64,000 nucleotides of DNA, taken from Warburgia ugandensis (lineage: Eukaryota; Streptophyta; Magnoliopsida; Canellales; Canellaceae). Location of the stretch: assembly GCA_035236585.1 (NCBI GenBank), contig CP141134.1, forward strand, positions 24,296,414 through 24,360,413, read 5' to 3'. The notes under the pieces were generated by a model. The model ran no database searches and was not told the DNA's origin. It worked only from the letters and a program-made list of their open reading frames with translations. The position numbers and the translations under genes are program-made. Positions 11,012-24,474 of the stretch are shown here, one piece after another; within the stretch, counting starts at the first letter, position 1, and each line of letters opens with the position of its first letter.

Positions 11012-12593
11012 TGTTGATTGTTTACCCTATGTGCACAGGTTACTGTAGTACAGGTTATGCAAGTACAGGTCGATCCCACAAAAACTCGACTAAAAATTTG
11101 GAGTTTAAATAAAATTTAATTGACTGAAAACTAAGATTACCTATAACATTCTCTAATGTGTCATGCATCAAATCATATTCACAAATTTTCTTAATTTAAA
11201 TAAAATAAAATAAAATACTATAGCAACACCTCTTGCTGTGTTTGCAAGTGAGAGTGTCATTAGAAAAGAAGAAGGTAACTAAGATAGTCATATGCGGCCG
11301 CACGCTTGTGACACTAGCTAAGCAGTTATCTTATCCCTATTTACAATCCAAGATTAATCTAGTTTCTATTTACAATCCAAGAACAATTAGAATCCACAGA
11401 GATTTCACTAACCTTGGCAACTAATTTCTTTTACTTTCTAATAGAATTTTTCAATGAAACTTGGTACTTAGAATAATTTGATATCAATAAATTTAATTGT
11501 ATGGTTAGATTTCAAATCAAGATAACAAAAATTAAGATATTTAATCACAAACATAGGCTGTTCACTAACCCACACAACAATACCTTTCAAGATTATTTCA
11601 TAAAATTAAACAAATCTGACCATTAAATCTCAAAATAATTTGTATTAAACTCTTTCTAACTTAAATAAGAATATAAGAAAAGCATTAGGTAATTCAAAAA
11701 CCTATCAAATATACCAAACTAAAGGTGCAAAATTTTAAGTAACTCATTGTTACTATTCATATAAATAGTAGCAAGTAGATAACTTTAACCATTTCAAGTT
11801 AAGAGATTTGGAATGAAAATTGAAAATCAAACACCTGGGTCTTCTTCTTCTTGATGTCTTCTATCCAATGAATCAAATATTAGATATTTTTATTAAGTAT
11901 CAAAGTAGGAACTGGCATACAAAGTACCCCTATTCACTAGCATGTGCATGCACTGTTCATCTTCTTCAACCCCCGTTTCTTTGAATTTTCAAGCTTTTTT
12001 TTTTTTCACTCATCTTCGATATGGTACTTATAGATGATGAAAAGTCCATTTGAATTCAATTTTTAGTAATTTCCACCTCCATTCTCTTTCCTTTTCTCTA
12101 AAGAATTCCAAATCAACTAAATTTCCTAATTTTAACGTAGGAAACTATTTCCTTTTCATCATTTTCACTTTCCATCATTAAACATAAAATCCCTTAGCTA
12201 TTTTTATTCTCTTGTGCTCATAATTTGGATTTGATGCTTGAGGATTGAACTGGGGTCCTTGATTTTGATTTAGATAATCTGGATTGATCTCAGCCATCCA
12301 TTTTAATCTAAAATTGAGGGAGATCTATGAAGTTGATCAACTTGATCTAACTACATGGATCTTGATCTACCACCTACAAAACAAATAAAATAACTTAATT
12401 AGTATTATACAATATTCAATTTTATGCATACTTACCTTGGATCATCATCTAACCATGAAAATTTACCAAAATAAGGTTAGATTATAAAATTTTTATATGA
12501 CATTTTTTTCATATAAATTTCTAATCAATATCTTAAAAATATTCAAAAGTCATGCTAAATGAGTGTAATTTATGTAATAATGGACTCTTAACA
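11012..12593 (-). repeat. 3' LTR of the Athila-like element
   Basis: 1582 bp, TGTTGATTGTTTACC to CTCTTAACA on the plus strand. It aligns with 21391-21468 plus 24480-26009 once the solo LTR is skipped. The GTACAGGTCGATCCC stretch near its left end is, on the minus strand, the GGGATCGACCTGTAC motif common near the 3' end of Athila/Tat-type LTRs. Confidence 0.82.
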
Positions 12594-15500
12594 CAACCCA
12601 ACTAGCATTTTGTTAGGCTCGAGCAAAAAATGGGAAAAATCAAATTACAAAATTAATACAAATTGCTACTTTCATAAGTACTTATGATTGTATTTAGCAT
12701 ATACAACAAGCCTTTGAACCCCTAGGTTACCCATAGTGGACGAGTTAAGGCTTGTGAGGGTTTGCAGTAAATATACCCATAAATTTTCAAAAACCTTTTT
12801 CAAGTGATTTTTCACTTTTCTTCTCAAAGAATTATCTTCAATAAATCTATCAACTTTAGCATATAGAAAAAAATGAATGAAAAATTCAAAACCCTACCCA
12901 TATGTTAAATAGATTCTAATTAAGCTCAGATCTTAGAGTGAGTTTATGTGTATAGTCTACACATAAAATAATCTTTATCTCTAAATAGAATATAACTTTT
13001 GAACTCCATATGAAATATGTTTTGACCTCAATCCTCACTAATAAACATACACTTAAAAATAAAACTCTCGAATAAATGGTTCAAATCATATCTCTCTTTT
13101 AAATATGTGAGCAAAGTTAATAAAAACAAATTTATCTCACATATATTCATGAAGGAATAAAAGTTACTAAGGAATTTAATTTTGAACCCTTTAGAAATGA
13201 TGGCATCACCTTTGAATATTTACAAATACTATTCTTTAAATCCTATCTTTTCATTTCCTCCTCAAGACTATATTCATTCTAGAATCAATAGGTCTTTAAG
13301 TGGGACAAAACATAGGCTTAAGACAGGGTACCAAAGAAAGGTTATAAAAGGTATTCAACATTCTTCAAAAATAAGTGGAGGTCTTCTACTAAATTTGACA
13401 ATTCTTCTTTCCTTGTATTGAAGTGAATATTTATTTTTTAACATTTTTGCATTCTTCAAACTTTTTTTTTTCCCCATCATTTTTTCATTCTTTTCAATAC
13501 TTTTGAATCTCTTTTAAAAACATTTCTTTTCTTAATATTCACTTTTCTACTTTTATTGCAACTGAAATGCATATCTTCATTCATCTTTAACTTATCTTTC
13601 GAAGAAAATAGGTAATGGATAATTTATACTAGTTTAATATGGGTAAAGGTAATTTTGGTGAAATAAGAAAAGACTTATAGAAAAGGCTCAAATTGGCTAA
13701 TTAGTGATAAAAATACTTTTGGGGTAGGCTTTATGTCTCTAGGTTAACAATAAGGATGACCTAAATCCTTTTCTAGGTTGCATATAATCTATGAGATTCA
13801 TTGAACTTTTAGAATTTTAAAGGTAATAGTCTAATAATTTAGGTAATTAGTCAAATTTAAAAATTGTTGGGATCAAATTTTAGTTTAAGTATGATGAAGA
13901 AAATTAAGAACATTTATAACCTTTTAAACAAAATGAATGGCTCTAAAACTCACTTAGGTTATAAGTCTCCATTGAATTTCTTTAGGATCTCTAAATTATA
14001 ACTACTTATCAATTTAGACTAGGTATATGCAATTGTGTACATATGTGATATGAGACTTAGCTTTCATGGAGTACTTTAAAAGATGAGTAAAATGATGAAT
14101 TAATCATGTATAATTTCATTAATAAGATAAAGTTAGCTAGACTATACTTCTAAAAATTCCAATTCTTATCATAGTATAGGAATTGGCTTAAAAACTCCAA
14201 AATTTTAAAATTTTTCAAAAATAGAGAAAAAACTACAAGAAGACTAGAATTCACCAAAATTCTACACCCGGAAACCTAACTGAAACATTGTCCTCAATAT
14301 TTAAAAAGAAGGCTGATGATGTTGTATTGAGAAATGACGAAATGAGAGATGTAGAAAAGAAAGTTCTAAAAAAACTATGGTACATAATTATTACAGATAA
14401 AAAATTTTCAAAGAGAAAAATTTATAGAGTTCGAAACTTCCTTAGGCCCCATACAAAATGAGTTGGACAGGCCTCTAAAAATGAAAGGTGAGTGAATTTA
14501 TCTTGCAATTAAAAAAATTTCATTTTATCACAGGGCAAGGTATTAAATATGTCCATAGGCTGCTTCTCATAATTAGAGACAACTGTGGGAGCTTGATGTA
14601 GCCTTTGTAGAAATGGAACAAGGACGTTATATGACTTAGGGGTGGGATATTTTCCTTATCAATAAAATTATCTCTTTTTCTAACAGATTTTGGTACTATC
14701 TTAGCCTTTTTAGGACCAAATTTCTCAATTATTTTACTGCTATGAAGAATGGTAATTTTCTTTGTTTGTTCTATGTTTGTAAATGAAGAATTAATCTCAC
14801 CTACCACATCCATACCATCAAGGTTTTCATTTGGTGGGATAGGACATTGCCCTTTGTTAATGGTCTACGCATTTTAGAAATCATGTCCTTTAATTTAGTC
14901 ATGTATTCTGAGTTCTCTTTTAATTGGGCTTTAATTTGAGCAATTTTCTTCTCCTGGTATTGCATGAATTGATGAAAGTTATCCTCCACTTCCCTCTTAG
15001 GTAGAGGAAGGTAAGGTTTAGGAGTAAGTAGTCCTTGATTTTGGTGATAGGGTTGGTATTGAGCCTTATGTGAGACATTAGCGCTATATCTATTTCTCTA
15101 ATTGAAAGTAGGATAATTACTCCAGTTGGAATTATGTTTCTCAAGATGAAAAAAAAATGTTGCTCATGAAAATGTGCCTATTCATGAAGTGCATCCTAAA
15201 ATGAAGGAGCAATTAGACATTTCTAAGTGGGATGTGTATTACTTTCACAAATATTAACACCTGTTCAATTTTCTTAGAGATTTTTTTTTTTCTCCATTTC
15301 CATGGCCTCAACTGTTCTAGCTAGGGATGCTATTTTAGTATTCATATCATCTTTTTCAGTCATAGCATATATTCCTCCCTTAGTGGATGTGGTGGTGGAC
15401 TTGGGCTTGTTTGGATAACCTACTTTTTTGAACCAGTCCAAGTTTGTGTACCCTCTTCTAGCCATTCCAAATACTATTGTGCCTCTTCAAGTTGTTTATT

Positions 15501-16795
15501 TAAGAAATTGACATTGCATATCATTTCAACAAACTAACACATATCAAAATTAAGTCCTTCATTAAAGAAGTTAATGATATGCCAAAGTTCGTATTCATGA
15601 TGAGGACAAGTTAACAATAAATCCTTGAATCTTGCCTAGCATTGGTAGAAATTTTATTTATCATTATGGGAAAATTCATTATATTTTAATGAACAGTATT
15701 TATCTTGTGTATATGAAAGAACTTTTTCAAGAACTTAGTCATTTCTTGTCAGGTTCATATGGAATCTGCTAACATTGAATGTAAAATAAAATGAAAATAG
15801 TTTTTGTCTTATTATGTGTAATTTGATGTTTTGTGTATGTTGGGTCATGCACACTTCATTGAATTTTTTTAAAAGCAGGTAATGACTCTCACTATCCAAC
15901 CCATAAAAGTAATTGAATTACTCCCACCTTTAATTCAATCATGCCAACATTTTGAGGTAAAATTATACATAAAAGTGTGCTGGTATAATTAGGCTATACA
16001 TTGTCTCTTAATGTTCTTCCATGATGATTTTGAGTATGCTAATTATCCTCATGTGCTCTATTTTGATTCCATTCCTTGTTATAATTCCTTCTCTTATTTT
16101 CAGGTGGTGGAGAATGATACCTCCATGAATGTATGTTATCATTAAATAGCGGAGGAGAATCGTCAGCATCAAAGAGAGGATTGTTCGTCTATAAAGAAAC
16201 ATCATCATTATCCAGGATGAGAGGTGGTTTATTATCATTAAAGAGGGGATTATTCCTCTATGGGTAAATATCATCTTTGTTAATGTTAGGGTGTAGATTA
16301 CCCCTTTGATCGGTGTTTAGATTATTCATTGGATGCAATTGATCATGTCGTTTCTTTCTTCTTTTTTTTGTGAAGAAAACTACACTAAATGATGCAACCT
16401 AATGTCTAAAGTGATGCACAAATAAAGGACACCATCAAACAATCCCTAAGGTTAACAAGCTAAAATGTTTTGATTTTCTTGAATTTGTGTAGGGGAGAAG
16501 GCTTTAAATTAACCTAATCTGACACTCCTCTCTTTCAAACTTGACTACTGCTTATCAGTTAGGTTCTGCTCTAAAGTAGTTAACACAATTCTCGTGTTAG
16601 GAGGAATTTAGACCTCAACCGACATCAACGAAAGGCGTGAAAAAGTTACTTGGATTTTAAGACATCCACTGTAACCATAGTGCTCTAAAGCCACTGGAGT
16701 AACAATAGATATCGTCCTTTTAATAGGGTCCTGGGAGCATGTGATGACCTCTATAGGTCTCTTCTAATTAATTTTAAATAAAATAGGAAGTTTGG
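12594..16795 (-). other. Internal region of the Athila-like element, mostly non-coding
   Basis: Apart from the gag-like stretch (14520-15465) this is AT-rich and shows no recognisable pol domain on either strand. Minus ORF 16008-16274 and plus ORF 13182-13421 match no family I know. Confidence 0.5.
14520..15465 (-). pseudogene. Broken gag-like region of the Athila-like element
   Basis: Three minus-strand open stretches (15274-15465, 14801-14989 and 14520-14813) look like the later part of an Athila/Tat gag: a GGIYAM.. segment followed by a helical stretch (NTKIASLARTVEAME), then KKIAQIKAQLKENSEYM and related heptad-like sequence. These elements usually have such a coiled-coil region after the capsid part. 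The region is broken, and no protease or pol follows to the left before the 3' LTR. The call is by pattern only. Confidence 0.5.
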
Positions 16796-17379
16796 TGTAA
16801 CAGCCCGGGGTTTCCACAGTGTGATATTGTTCGCTCTGGACACAGCCTGCACGATTTTAAAATGTGTCACAACTATTTGAGATTCACCGACTCTTATCAA
16901 CAGCCCAATTACTTTTTCCTTAGCGATGTGGGACTAACTCTCAGTCCCTCTCCACCTTCGTCCCCTCAGACCATCTTGGTCTGTTGCCTCAGACTATCTT
17001 GGGGCCTCCCCCTCAAGCCATCTTGGCTCACCCTCAGGCCATCTTGGCAGACGGCAACGGGTTCACCTCTCCCCCTTAGGGGACACGCATCCGTGCATGC
17101 GGTTAGCTACCCACCATTGGGTTAGGGGTTGGCTCTGATACCACTGTAACAGCCAGGGGTTTCCACAGTGTGATATTGTTCACTATGGGCACAGCCCTCA
17201 CGGTTTTAAAACGTGTCACAACTGCTTGAGATACCTCGACTCTTATCAACAGTCCAGTTACTTTCCCCTTAGCGATGTGGGAATAACTCTCAGTCCCTCT
17301 CCACCTTCGTCCCCTCAGACTATCTTGGTCTGTTGCCTCAGACTATCTTGGGGCCTCTCCATCAAGCCATCTTGGCTCA
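16796..17379 (-). mobile_element. TRIM unit A (minus strand)
   Basis: LTR (17145-17379), a roughly 114-bp internal region and LTR (16796-17030), read on the minus strand. The primer site at 17131-17143 (plus GGCTCTGATACCA, minus TGGTATCAGAGCC) matches the initiator tRNA-Met type used by many plant LTR elements and TRIMs. The internal region has no ORF. ORFs at 16862-17125 and 17226-17462 are the same LTR sequence read twice, not genes. Confidence 0.8.
17131..17143 (-). promoter_or_regulatory. Primer binding site of TRIM unit A
   Basis: The reverse complement is TGGTATCAGAGCC, the tRNA-iMet-type primer site, directly next to the LTR that starts at 17145. Confidence 0.8.
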
Positions 17380-17429
17380 CTCTTAGGCCATCTCGGCAGA
17401 CGGCAACGGGTTCACGTGCTGAGGGTGAG

Positions 17430-20071
17430 TGTGACGACCCGGGTTTTCTCATGCATTTTTAAATGCAATATCTAATTTCCTAAGGCGGGATGCATCCCTA
17501 TTTGAAAACCATTCTATAAAAACCATGCAATGCAGCAAAAAACCTTTAGTTTTAAACTCATTTTTTTGAAAACCCCGGGTGTCATTTGCCTTCACAACAA
17601 CCAAAGTAGTTTTTGAAAAACTTCAGAAATCATAAATATTTTTCCCCAGGTCTTTCCAGTCACAGCACACAGCCCAACTATAATGAAATACAACTTCATG
17701 TCCAAAGGGTTGAGAGTTTACTTACATGTATAACTTTCTTCTTTTTGATTTACTTGCTCATAGCACTAATATCTCCTGAGACGTCTTCTATTTATGAGTG
17801 GAACTATCCTGAAAAATGTTAAGGATAGGGTGAGTATATATTATACTCAGTAGGAGCCTATCACTACTAGTTTTATAATGCATGAGATGTTTTAAAATCA
17901 TATGCTCATTCAAAACATGTGCATGCCTAAATACTCAAGCTCAATATCACTATAAGAATCTGTTATCAAACTGAAATACTAATGACTTAAAGGATCGCAT
18001 AACCCAAAATTGAAAGTATCATATACATATATATATAATAACATCATGATATGCAATAGATGCTTCATGGAGTCCAACTCATGGATCTCTAGTATGGTAT
18101 GGTTGACCAACCTCATATTATGCTATATGAAATGCACATAAATCATCAAACCATAGGGTCCACTATGCCCACGACCTCCTCGCCGTGTGGTCCCTGGGTA
18201 CCTGAGGACACTCGGTCATAGCCTCCACAGGGCCTATGACACGTCGACCCAGTGCCGTGACACCAGTGGTAGCCCCCTGTACCACATGCAATCGACGTAG
18301 GGACTTGCCTCTTTTTAGGCGTGGTACTCATCCACCTAATAGTGGTAGAGGCCGGGTGGCCAACCCAGACCCCTCGGCATAGCACCCACGGGCTTACTCG
18401 CCCAAATCACATAAGATCAAATAAGCCAAAACCTCTTTTCAAAACATGTCCTCTTTGGTTCCCTCACAACTGCCTGGCCCTCGGCACTCCAGCGTCTTTT
18501 GGCAACCCTCAAGGACATGCAATTTTTGCAAGTACTTAAATCATGCAATGTATGCACTTGTTTTACAAAACATATATGTGCATAATGTATATGTAATCAT
18601 TTACAAAACATTTCTATGTACAAAGCATTTATCACATGCATGCTGAATTAAGTCATGCTAAACCAGTCATATACTTAAAACATATATTATCAAAACAATA
18701 ATAGTTCTTTTAAAAGAATCTAATAGTGATAGATCACCTACCTGGCTAGGTCGTGCTAACCCTTTTGTCCTCGGACGCTCCTGATCATGGTTTGGGGAAT
18801 CAAGGTTAGTTTGGCCTATCTTTTATGGGTTTTGGAGTAATTGTTCTAATTACTTAGGCATTAGGGGTCCATCCCTATGCCTGTGGGTGTCCTAAGGTCC
18901 TAATTGGGCCTCGGTGTCCTCAGTTTTCCAAAGTTCTAATGGTCACGCGCTACCATCCAATTCTAAGGGTCATGCCCACCTTTGATTGGGCCTTAATAAG
19001 AGATTTTATAGTTTGGATGTGTCCACGCCATCGACATGGACACAACGCCTTTTGCGGCACCTCAATCGGAGCTCTAGATCTCAAGTTATAAGTATTTCAG
19101 TGTTGTATGTACACAGAGTCTTAAAAATGAAAAAAAAAAAAAACGGAATGCTAGGGCGCTGCGCGACTGCGTCGTGCGCCTTGGCTTCCTTAAAGAACGG
19201 AAAAAACGACGCACTACTATAGCATTGCTTGTCTGCGGCATGCGCCTCAGCGGGCACGTCTGCAGATGCGCGGTACTCTTCGCCCGTCTTCCTCTTTAGC
19301 GGGGGCGTCTACGAACGCGCCTGTTGGTTTCCTCTCAGACGCGTTCGACGCGTCTCGTCTGTCTGGGGCGTCCTTGGGATGCCCTGGTTCGTCCCTGAGG
19401 AACCAGTGCGGCCCTGGGGACGTCCCAGGGTCCTTGGTGACTCCCTAGAGGCCTATTCCCCATGGATTTTCATGCGAAAACCTAGGGAAACTGAACCTAG
19501 GACTATGGGTGAGATGGGTTTGGGGAGTTTTTGGGCGTATCTGCTTTGTGGCTGGTTTTCTCTCCACATTTTCTCCTCTTGGTTACTGTTCCTCAACGGT
19601 TTTTCTTCAATGTTTTGGGCTGCCATTAGAGGCGCCTAAGAGCTCTATTTATAGAGCTAAGAGAGGGTTCTGGAGGGGGCTCTCACCGCCTTTGAATGGC
19701 AGTGGACAAACCTCCAAAATGGTGGTGATTTCTCCTCCAATCACCACCGTTCTAGAACCCTCTAAAGGTTGAAGATGAAGGGGTGCCCGTATCAAAATGG
19801 GCCCCTGTGTTTTTGCAGTTAAATCCGTTTTTGTAAAAATTACAATTTTGCCCCTGAACTTCAAAGGGCCATAACTTGCTCATTTTAACTCCGTTTTGGG
19901 TGATTTTGGTCTCGTTGGATTCCTTTTTTTGAGATACATCTAATGGAACTATTTTTTAGGGCCAAATTCCTGGGTTCAGTCAAGGTGAATAGTGAAATGA
20001 CTAAAATGCCCTTATCTTCAAAATTGAACTTTTCATGGGATTTTAATATTACAAAAATTGGGGTCATTACA
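17430..20071 (-). mobile_element. Solo LTR, Ty3/gypsy type, target duplication GTGAG
   Basis: 2642 bp. On the minus strand it runs TGTAATGACCCCAATTTT to CCCGGGTCGTCACA, the same end style as the other chromovirus-like LTRs here. GTGAG occurs at 17425-17429 and 20072-20076. No internal region is present. A GC-rich block lies at about 19150-19480. ORFs within it (19229-19639, 18146-18385 and others) match no family and are treated as chance. Confidence 0.88.
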
Positions 20072-20072
20072 G

Positions 20073-20656
20073 TGAGCCAAGATTGATTGAGGGGGAGGCC
20101 CCAAGATAGTCTGAGGCAATAGACCAAGATGGTCTGAGGGGACGAAGGCGGGCAGGGATTGAGAGTTAGTCCCACATCGCTAATGGGAAAGTAACTACGC
20201 TGTTGATAAGAGTTGGGGAATCTCAAACAGTAGTGACGCATTTCAAAACCATGCGGACTGTGCCCAAAGTGGACAATATTACACTGTGGAAACCCCGAGC
20301 TGTTATAGTGGTATCAGAGCCAACCCTTGACCCGATGGTGGGTGGCTAACCGCATGCGCGAACGCGTGTCCCTTAAGGGGGAGAGGTGAACCCATTGCCG
20401 TCTGCCAAGATGGCCTAAGGGTGAGCCAAAATGGCTTGATAGGGAGGCCCTAAGATAGTCTGAGGCAACAGACCAAGATGGTATGAGGGGATGAAGGCGG
20501 GGAGGGACTGAGAGTTAGTCCCACATCGCTAAGGGGAAAGTAACTAGGTTGTTGATAAGAGTCGGGGAATCTCAAATAGTAGTGACGCATTTTAAAACCG
20601 TGTGGACTGTGCCCAGAGCGGACAATATCACACTGTGGAAACCCTGGGCTGTTATA
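20073..20656 (+). mobile_element. TRIM unit B (plus strand)
   Basis: LTR 20073-20307, internal about 114 bp, LTR 20422-20656. The primer site TGGTATCAGAGCC lies at 20309-20321, one base after the first LTR. The unit is near-identical to unit A in inverted orientation. The end reads TTATA where the family end is TTACA. Confidence 0.8.
20309..20321 (+). promoter_or_regulatory. Primer binding site of TRIM unit B
   Basis: TGGTATCAGAGCC, the tRNA-iMet-type site, follows the first LTR with a one-base gap. Confidence 0.8.
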
Positions 20657-20661
20657 GTTGG

Positions 20662-21365
20662 GTGGTGCGTTTGTGGTGATTATCCTAGGTGGGCTAATAG
20701 GTGGCGATTAAATCCACCATTGATCTTGTTGGGACAGGTGCCCTTACTAATTAATTTTCACACTCCATGGTAGTTCAATCAACATATAAATCACTTTAAA
20801 GCAATAAATGTGCCCTAAGAATGTAATTAAAAATAATAAACTAATGCAAACTCTAAAAATACAATAATTATAAAATATGCTTTCTATATGCAATTATAAT
20901 ATCAAATAATGTAAAATTATTCTAAATGCAACTATACTAAAAATAAAAAGAGTGAGAGAAACTTACAATGGGGTTTTTGATAAAAATCAAGTGTGGGCAC
21001 TTATCCCACACTCGTGCTATTTTAATACAACTTTTTTAAAATTAAAATTAAAATTGCAAGTTACAATGTGCCTCACTACAAGATTCATTAAAAAAAAAAA
21101 AGTCTTATTTTAAGAAAGCAAGGAAATTCCATTTATTTGATGAAGCTCTACTTGCCAATTTTTTCCTTTTCTAATTAAAATAAAATAAAAATAGCAATAA
21201 GTACCAAATTCAAGAAATAAAGTGATTATGTACTAAAAAAAATTAAAAAATGCACCTAAAAATGCCTAGAATGCTAAAACAATGTTATTCCTAAAAAAAT
21301 TATCTTTAAACTTTTTGTTAGATGCTTTGAATTTTTTATTAAAATTTATGAAAACTCTATTGTGG
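20662..21365 (-). other. Leader region of the Athila-like element
   Basis: AT-rich, non-coding sequence between the TRIM pair and the primer site. It contains several runs of A and no ORF of interest. Confidence 0.5.
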
Positions 21366-21384
21366 GTCCCCGACAACGGTGCCA
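21366..21384 (-). promoter_or_regulatory. Primer binding site of the Athila-like element
   Basis: The minus strand reads TGGCACCGTTGTCGGGGAC, six bases from the LTR edge at 21391. It resembles the TGGCGCCGTTGCCGGGG site of Athila/Tat elements and sets the element's orientation. Confidence 0.75.
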
Positions 21385-21468
21385 AAAACTTATTGATTAT
21401 TTACCATAAGTGAATAAGATATTGTAGTACAATTTATGCAAGTACAGATTGATTCCACAGGGACTCAA

Positions 21469-24400
21469 TGTAATATCCTTAATTTTTAGGATAAAATAGG
21501 AAATTAATAAATAAATTAAAATAAAAATTTATGGATGAAATTTTTTCCTGAAAAGATAAGAATTAGAAAGTGCTCGTCGATACGAATCCAACGCCACCAA
21601 GAACGCGAAAAATGGAGCTCAAACGAGAGAGTTATGAGCCGTCAAAGTTGTAAGGGCAAATTGGTCTTTTAACAAAAACGTGTTACACAGGGGTCCAAAT
21701 TGATAACGGCACCCCTGTCTACACATGTCTCTACCAGTCCGGCGAAATCGCCGGAGAGACATGGGAAGAGACGTGTGGGGAAGAGTTTCTCTTTCCCAAG
21801 ACTCTAAAACCCTATATCTATGCTCCTCTAGGAGCCAAAACGCTCCACTATTGAGCATTTTCTCTGAGTTTTACGCAGAACCCTAGCCTGAAAAGATTTC
21901 ATTTTTCCGGCGAGTGGAACCCCGGCAACACGAGCAACCACGGCTAGGTGCAAGGTAAGCCTTAAAACTCTATTTTTTAGTATTTATTAAATAGAAAAAA
22001 TAATAAGAAAACCATTTAAAAATTTGAAAAAAATCAGATTTTTTTAGGAACTTTAGGCACGCTATTGTTGGAGAGTGATTTCACGGACCAAACCTTTTCC
22101 GTTTGGAAATCACACCGTCCAACTAGTGCACAAGAGACCCAAGAGTATACCCTTTAAATTTGGGAGTGATCCAACGGTGGATTTCTCTAGAAAACCCAAA
22201 AACCAGTACCTGGGGAGGATTTTAGGAACTTGGGAAAAATCATTTAAAAACCATGGTTTTTGGAAAAATCAGTGAAAAAGGCGGGCATAAATGGATTCTA
22301 GAGAGAATTCTGAAGAAAATGGCGCAAAAATCATGCAAAACGGAGCTCTGTAGCTCCGCCGGAGGCTACCGGAATCCGGTCGTCTTCTCTGGTGTCGTCA
22401 ACGGTGTCGGCACCCTGGCGCTGACTCTAGGACGCCCGCTGAGACGCACCCAGGACGACGTCACACAACGTCGTCGTCACACGCGTGCGCGGCACCGCGC
22501 GCGTATGGGGAGCGCGCAGGTTGATTGTCGCGGCGGGGCCGGGACGCGGCGCGTCCTGGCGACCGTGACGCACGGTCACGGTGCCGAAGACGCCCGGCGC
22601 GTGTCCCGTTCGGCGTTTGCGTCGGCGTGCGTCTTCGTGCGCCAGTGTACGCCGGTGTAAACTGGCGGAAAAGGGGCGCCGCCGGTTTAAACCACCTTAT
22701 GGTAGTCCGGCAGGCCCCATTTTAGCGTAGTTTTCACTAAAACTTGATTTTTGGGAGCTAGAGAGGTCCAAATCAGGATCCGAAAGAGGCGTTGTGACCG
22801 TATTGACGACGCGGACCTAGTTTTAACTTAAAAACTTAGAAATGAAAACTTTTTCTTTAGAAAAATTTTAAAATAGTGATGTGACATGTACAGGTGTACG
22901 TGAATATACCAGTTAAAGGGAGTTATTAGCAAGCTAGTGGTCTCACACTGAGGTAGGTGACGACAACTAATGTTTTTCCTTGATATTTGAACCATGTTTA
23001 AACATAGCATCATGTGTGATTGTGTTTTAAAAATGCAATTATTATTTACCGTGGATTTCATGCGACATTGTGTACAGGATGGTTATTCCAAATTGAAATC
23101 TTTTACTGAATAAACTTATTTAAAATGCTTTTACAAGTATGTTGTTAATTAGTTATGCTTAATTAGAGATTTATTTCTTATTGTATATATAGAAAATGCA
23201 TGGATTTACATGGAAATGAGAATAGAGGCTTATTAGCTGGTCCTTTTATAGGCTAACCCCAGGATGAGGGGCATGTCTTGGGGATTGCAAGCTATAAGTG
23301 CTCTTGAGTTTTAGCATATACATATGATTTCCGTGTTTTATATTTGATGACGGGTGCTCTCGCCCGGTGGGCGTCATGCTAGGAGGGATAGGGCCGGCCA
23401 CCCACCTTCCGAGATTATGATGTGATGAGTTTGTGATATGATAGACACCTGCCCATAGATGGCATTCGGTAGGGGTTTGGTAACATGGATAGTCCACACT
23501 ACCGGTCTGAGCCTTTCCATGGGGACAGACGCGAAGTCTCCCGTTATGGTGTTGACGGAGAGCGGCGGTGGTTGATACCCATGGAGGGTTGCCACTGCAG
23601 CATGATGGCCCATATTCTTGTTATGTGTGCATGTATGATGAGCATGGTTATGGATGGTATGCCTGGGTGTGACGACACTCAGAGGTTGACTATGTGTACT
23701 CCTGATCAGGGATGTTAGGGCGATGTGGTGGGACCCATTACCTTAGGGTGCCCTTATTCTTGTTGTATGCTCCATTTTATTGATTCATGTCATGTTTTAA
23801 CTCCGTGAATTTCATGTTTTAGCATATGGAATAAATTGGCATTTATTGAACATGGCATTATGATATCACTATCTTCATAAATGTTAGATTTTTCATCAGT
23901 ATTGTTCATTATTTCTTGCATTTATTACATTAATTGTCTATGTACCTACACAAGCGATAGCTTGCTGAGGCATTGCTTTGTTTTGCAATGCCTTAGATCT
24001 CGAGCGCGATAACAGGAAAGGCAAGGATGTTGAGAAGCCGTGAGAGCTGCTGAAGACCATTTTTTTATAGTATTAGACAGTGATGTGAGTCATTAAACAG
24101 AATTATCATTTGGATTTTTATTATGGACTGCATATTTTATATTGGGATGTGATTTAGATATTTGGACATATGTTGGACATTTATATGGGATGTTATGATG
24201 GATAGACCCTGGGCCATATTATTATTGTCTTTTGGACGTATATTTGATTTAAAATAAAGGCGCCTATTTATTTGACGTTGATTTCTACACGGATTATTTA
24301 TTTATGTTTAAATTACATGTACGCCATTTTGAGAAAGGAAAAATTAACACCCGGAGTTTTAAGATAGGTTTAGTAAAATGTTAAATAAATCTTTTCTCAT

Positions 24401-24474
24401 GGGATCCCAAATGCTCTTATTTAAAATGCCATTATATATTAAAAAAAATTGTCTTAAAAATCCGGGGTGTTACA
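21469..24474 (+). mobile_element. Solo chromovirus LTR, target duplication CTCAA
   Basis: 3006 bp, TGTAATATCC to GGTGTTACA, flanked by CTCAA at 21464-21468 and 24475-24479. It is the same family as the LTR at 675-3658, with high identity throughout. The CpG-rich block is at about 22330-22690. No internal region is present, so it arose by LTR-LTR recombination. It is younger than the Athila-like element it interrupts. Confidence 0.93.

Larger units (their letters stand above)
16796..20656. mobile_element. Head-to-head pair of TRIM units, split by a solo LTR
   Basis: A minus-strand LTR-internal-LTR unit (16796-17379, with 39 bp of extra internal sequence to 17418) faces a plus-strand unit (20073-20656). 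Four 235-bp LTR copies are visible: 16796-17030, 17145-17379, 20073-20307 and 20422-20656. The solo LTR sits between the two units. Outer flanks TTTGG (16791-16795) and GTTGG (20657-20661) agree at 4 of 5 bases, which suggests the pair went in as a single insertion. The units have no coding capacity. Confidence 0.7.

Noticed and set aside
16862-17462. Two similar ORFs suggesting a duplicated small gene
   Set aside because: Both are the same TRIM LTR read twice; the similarity is due to the LTR, not a gene family.
19229-19639. A 136-codon Arg/Trp-rich ORF
   Set aside because: It lies in the GC-rich part of a solo LTR, where stop codons are rare; no known motif.
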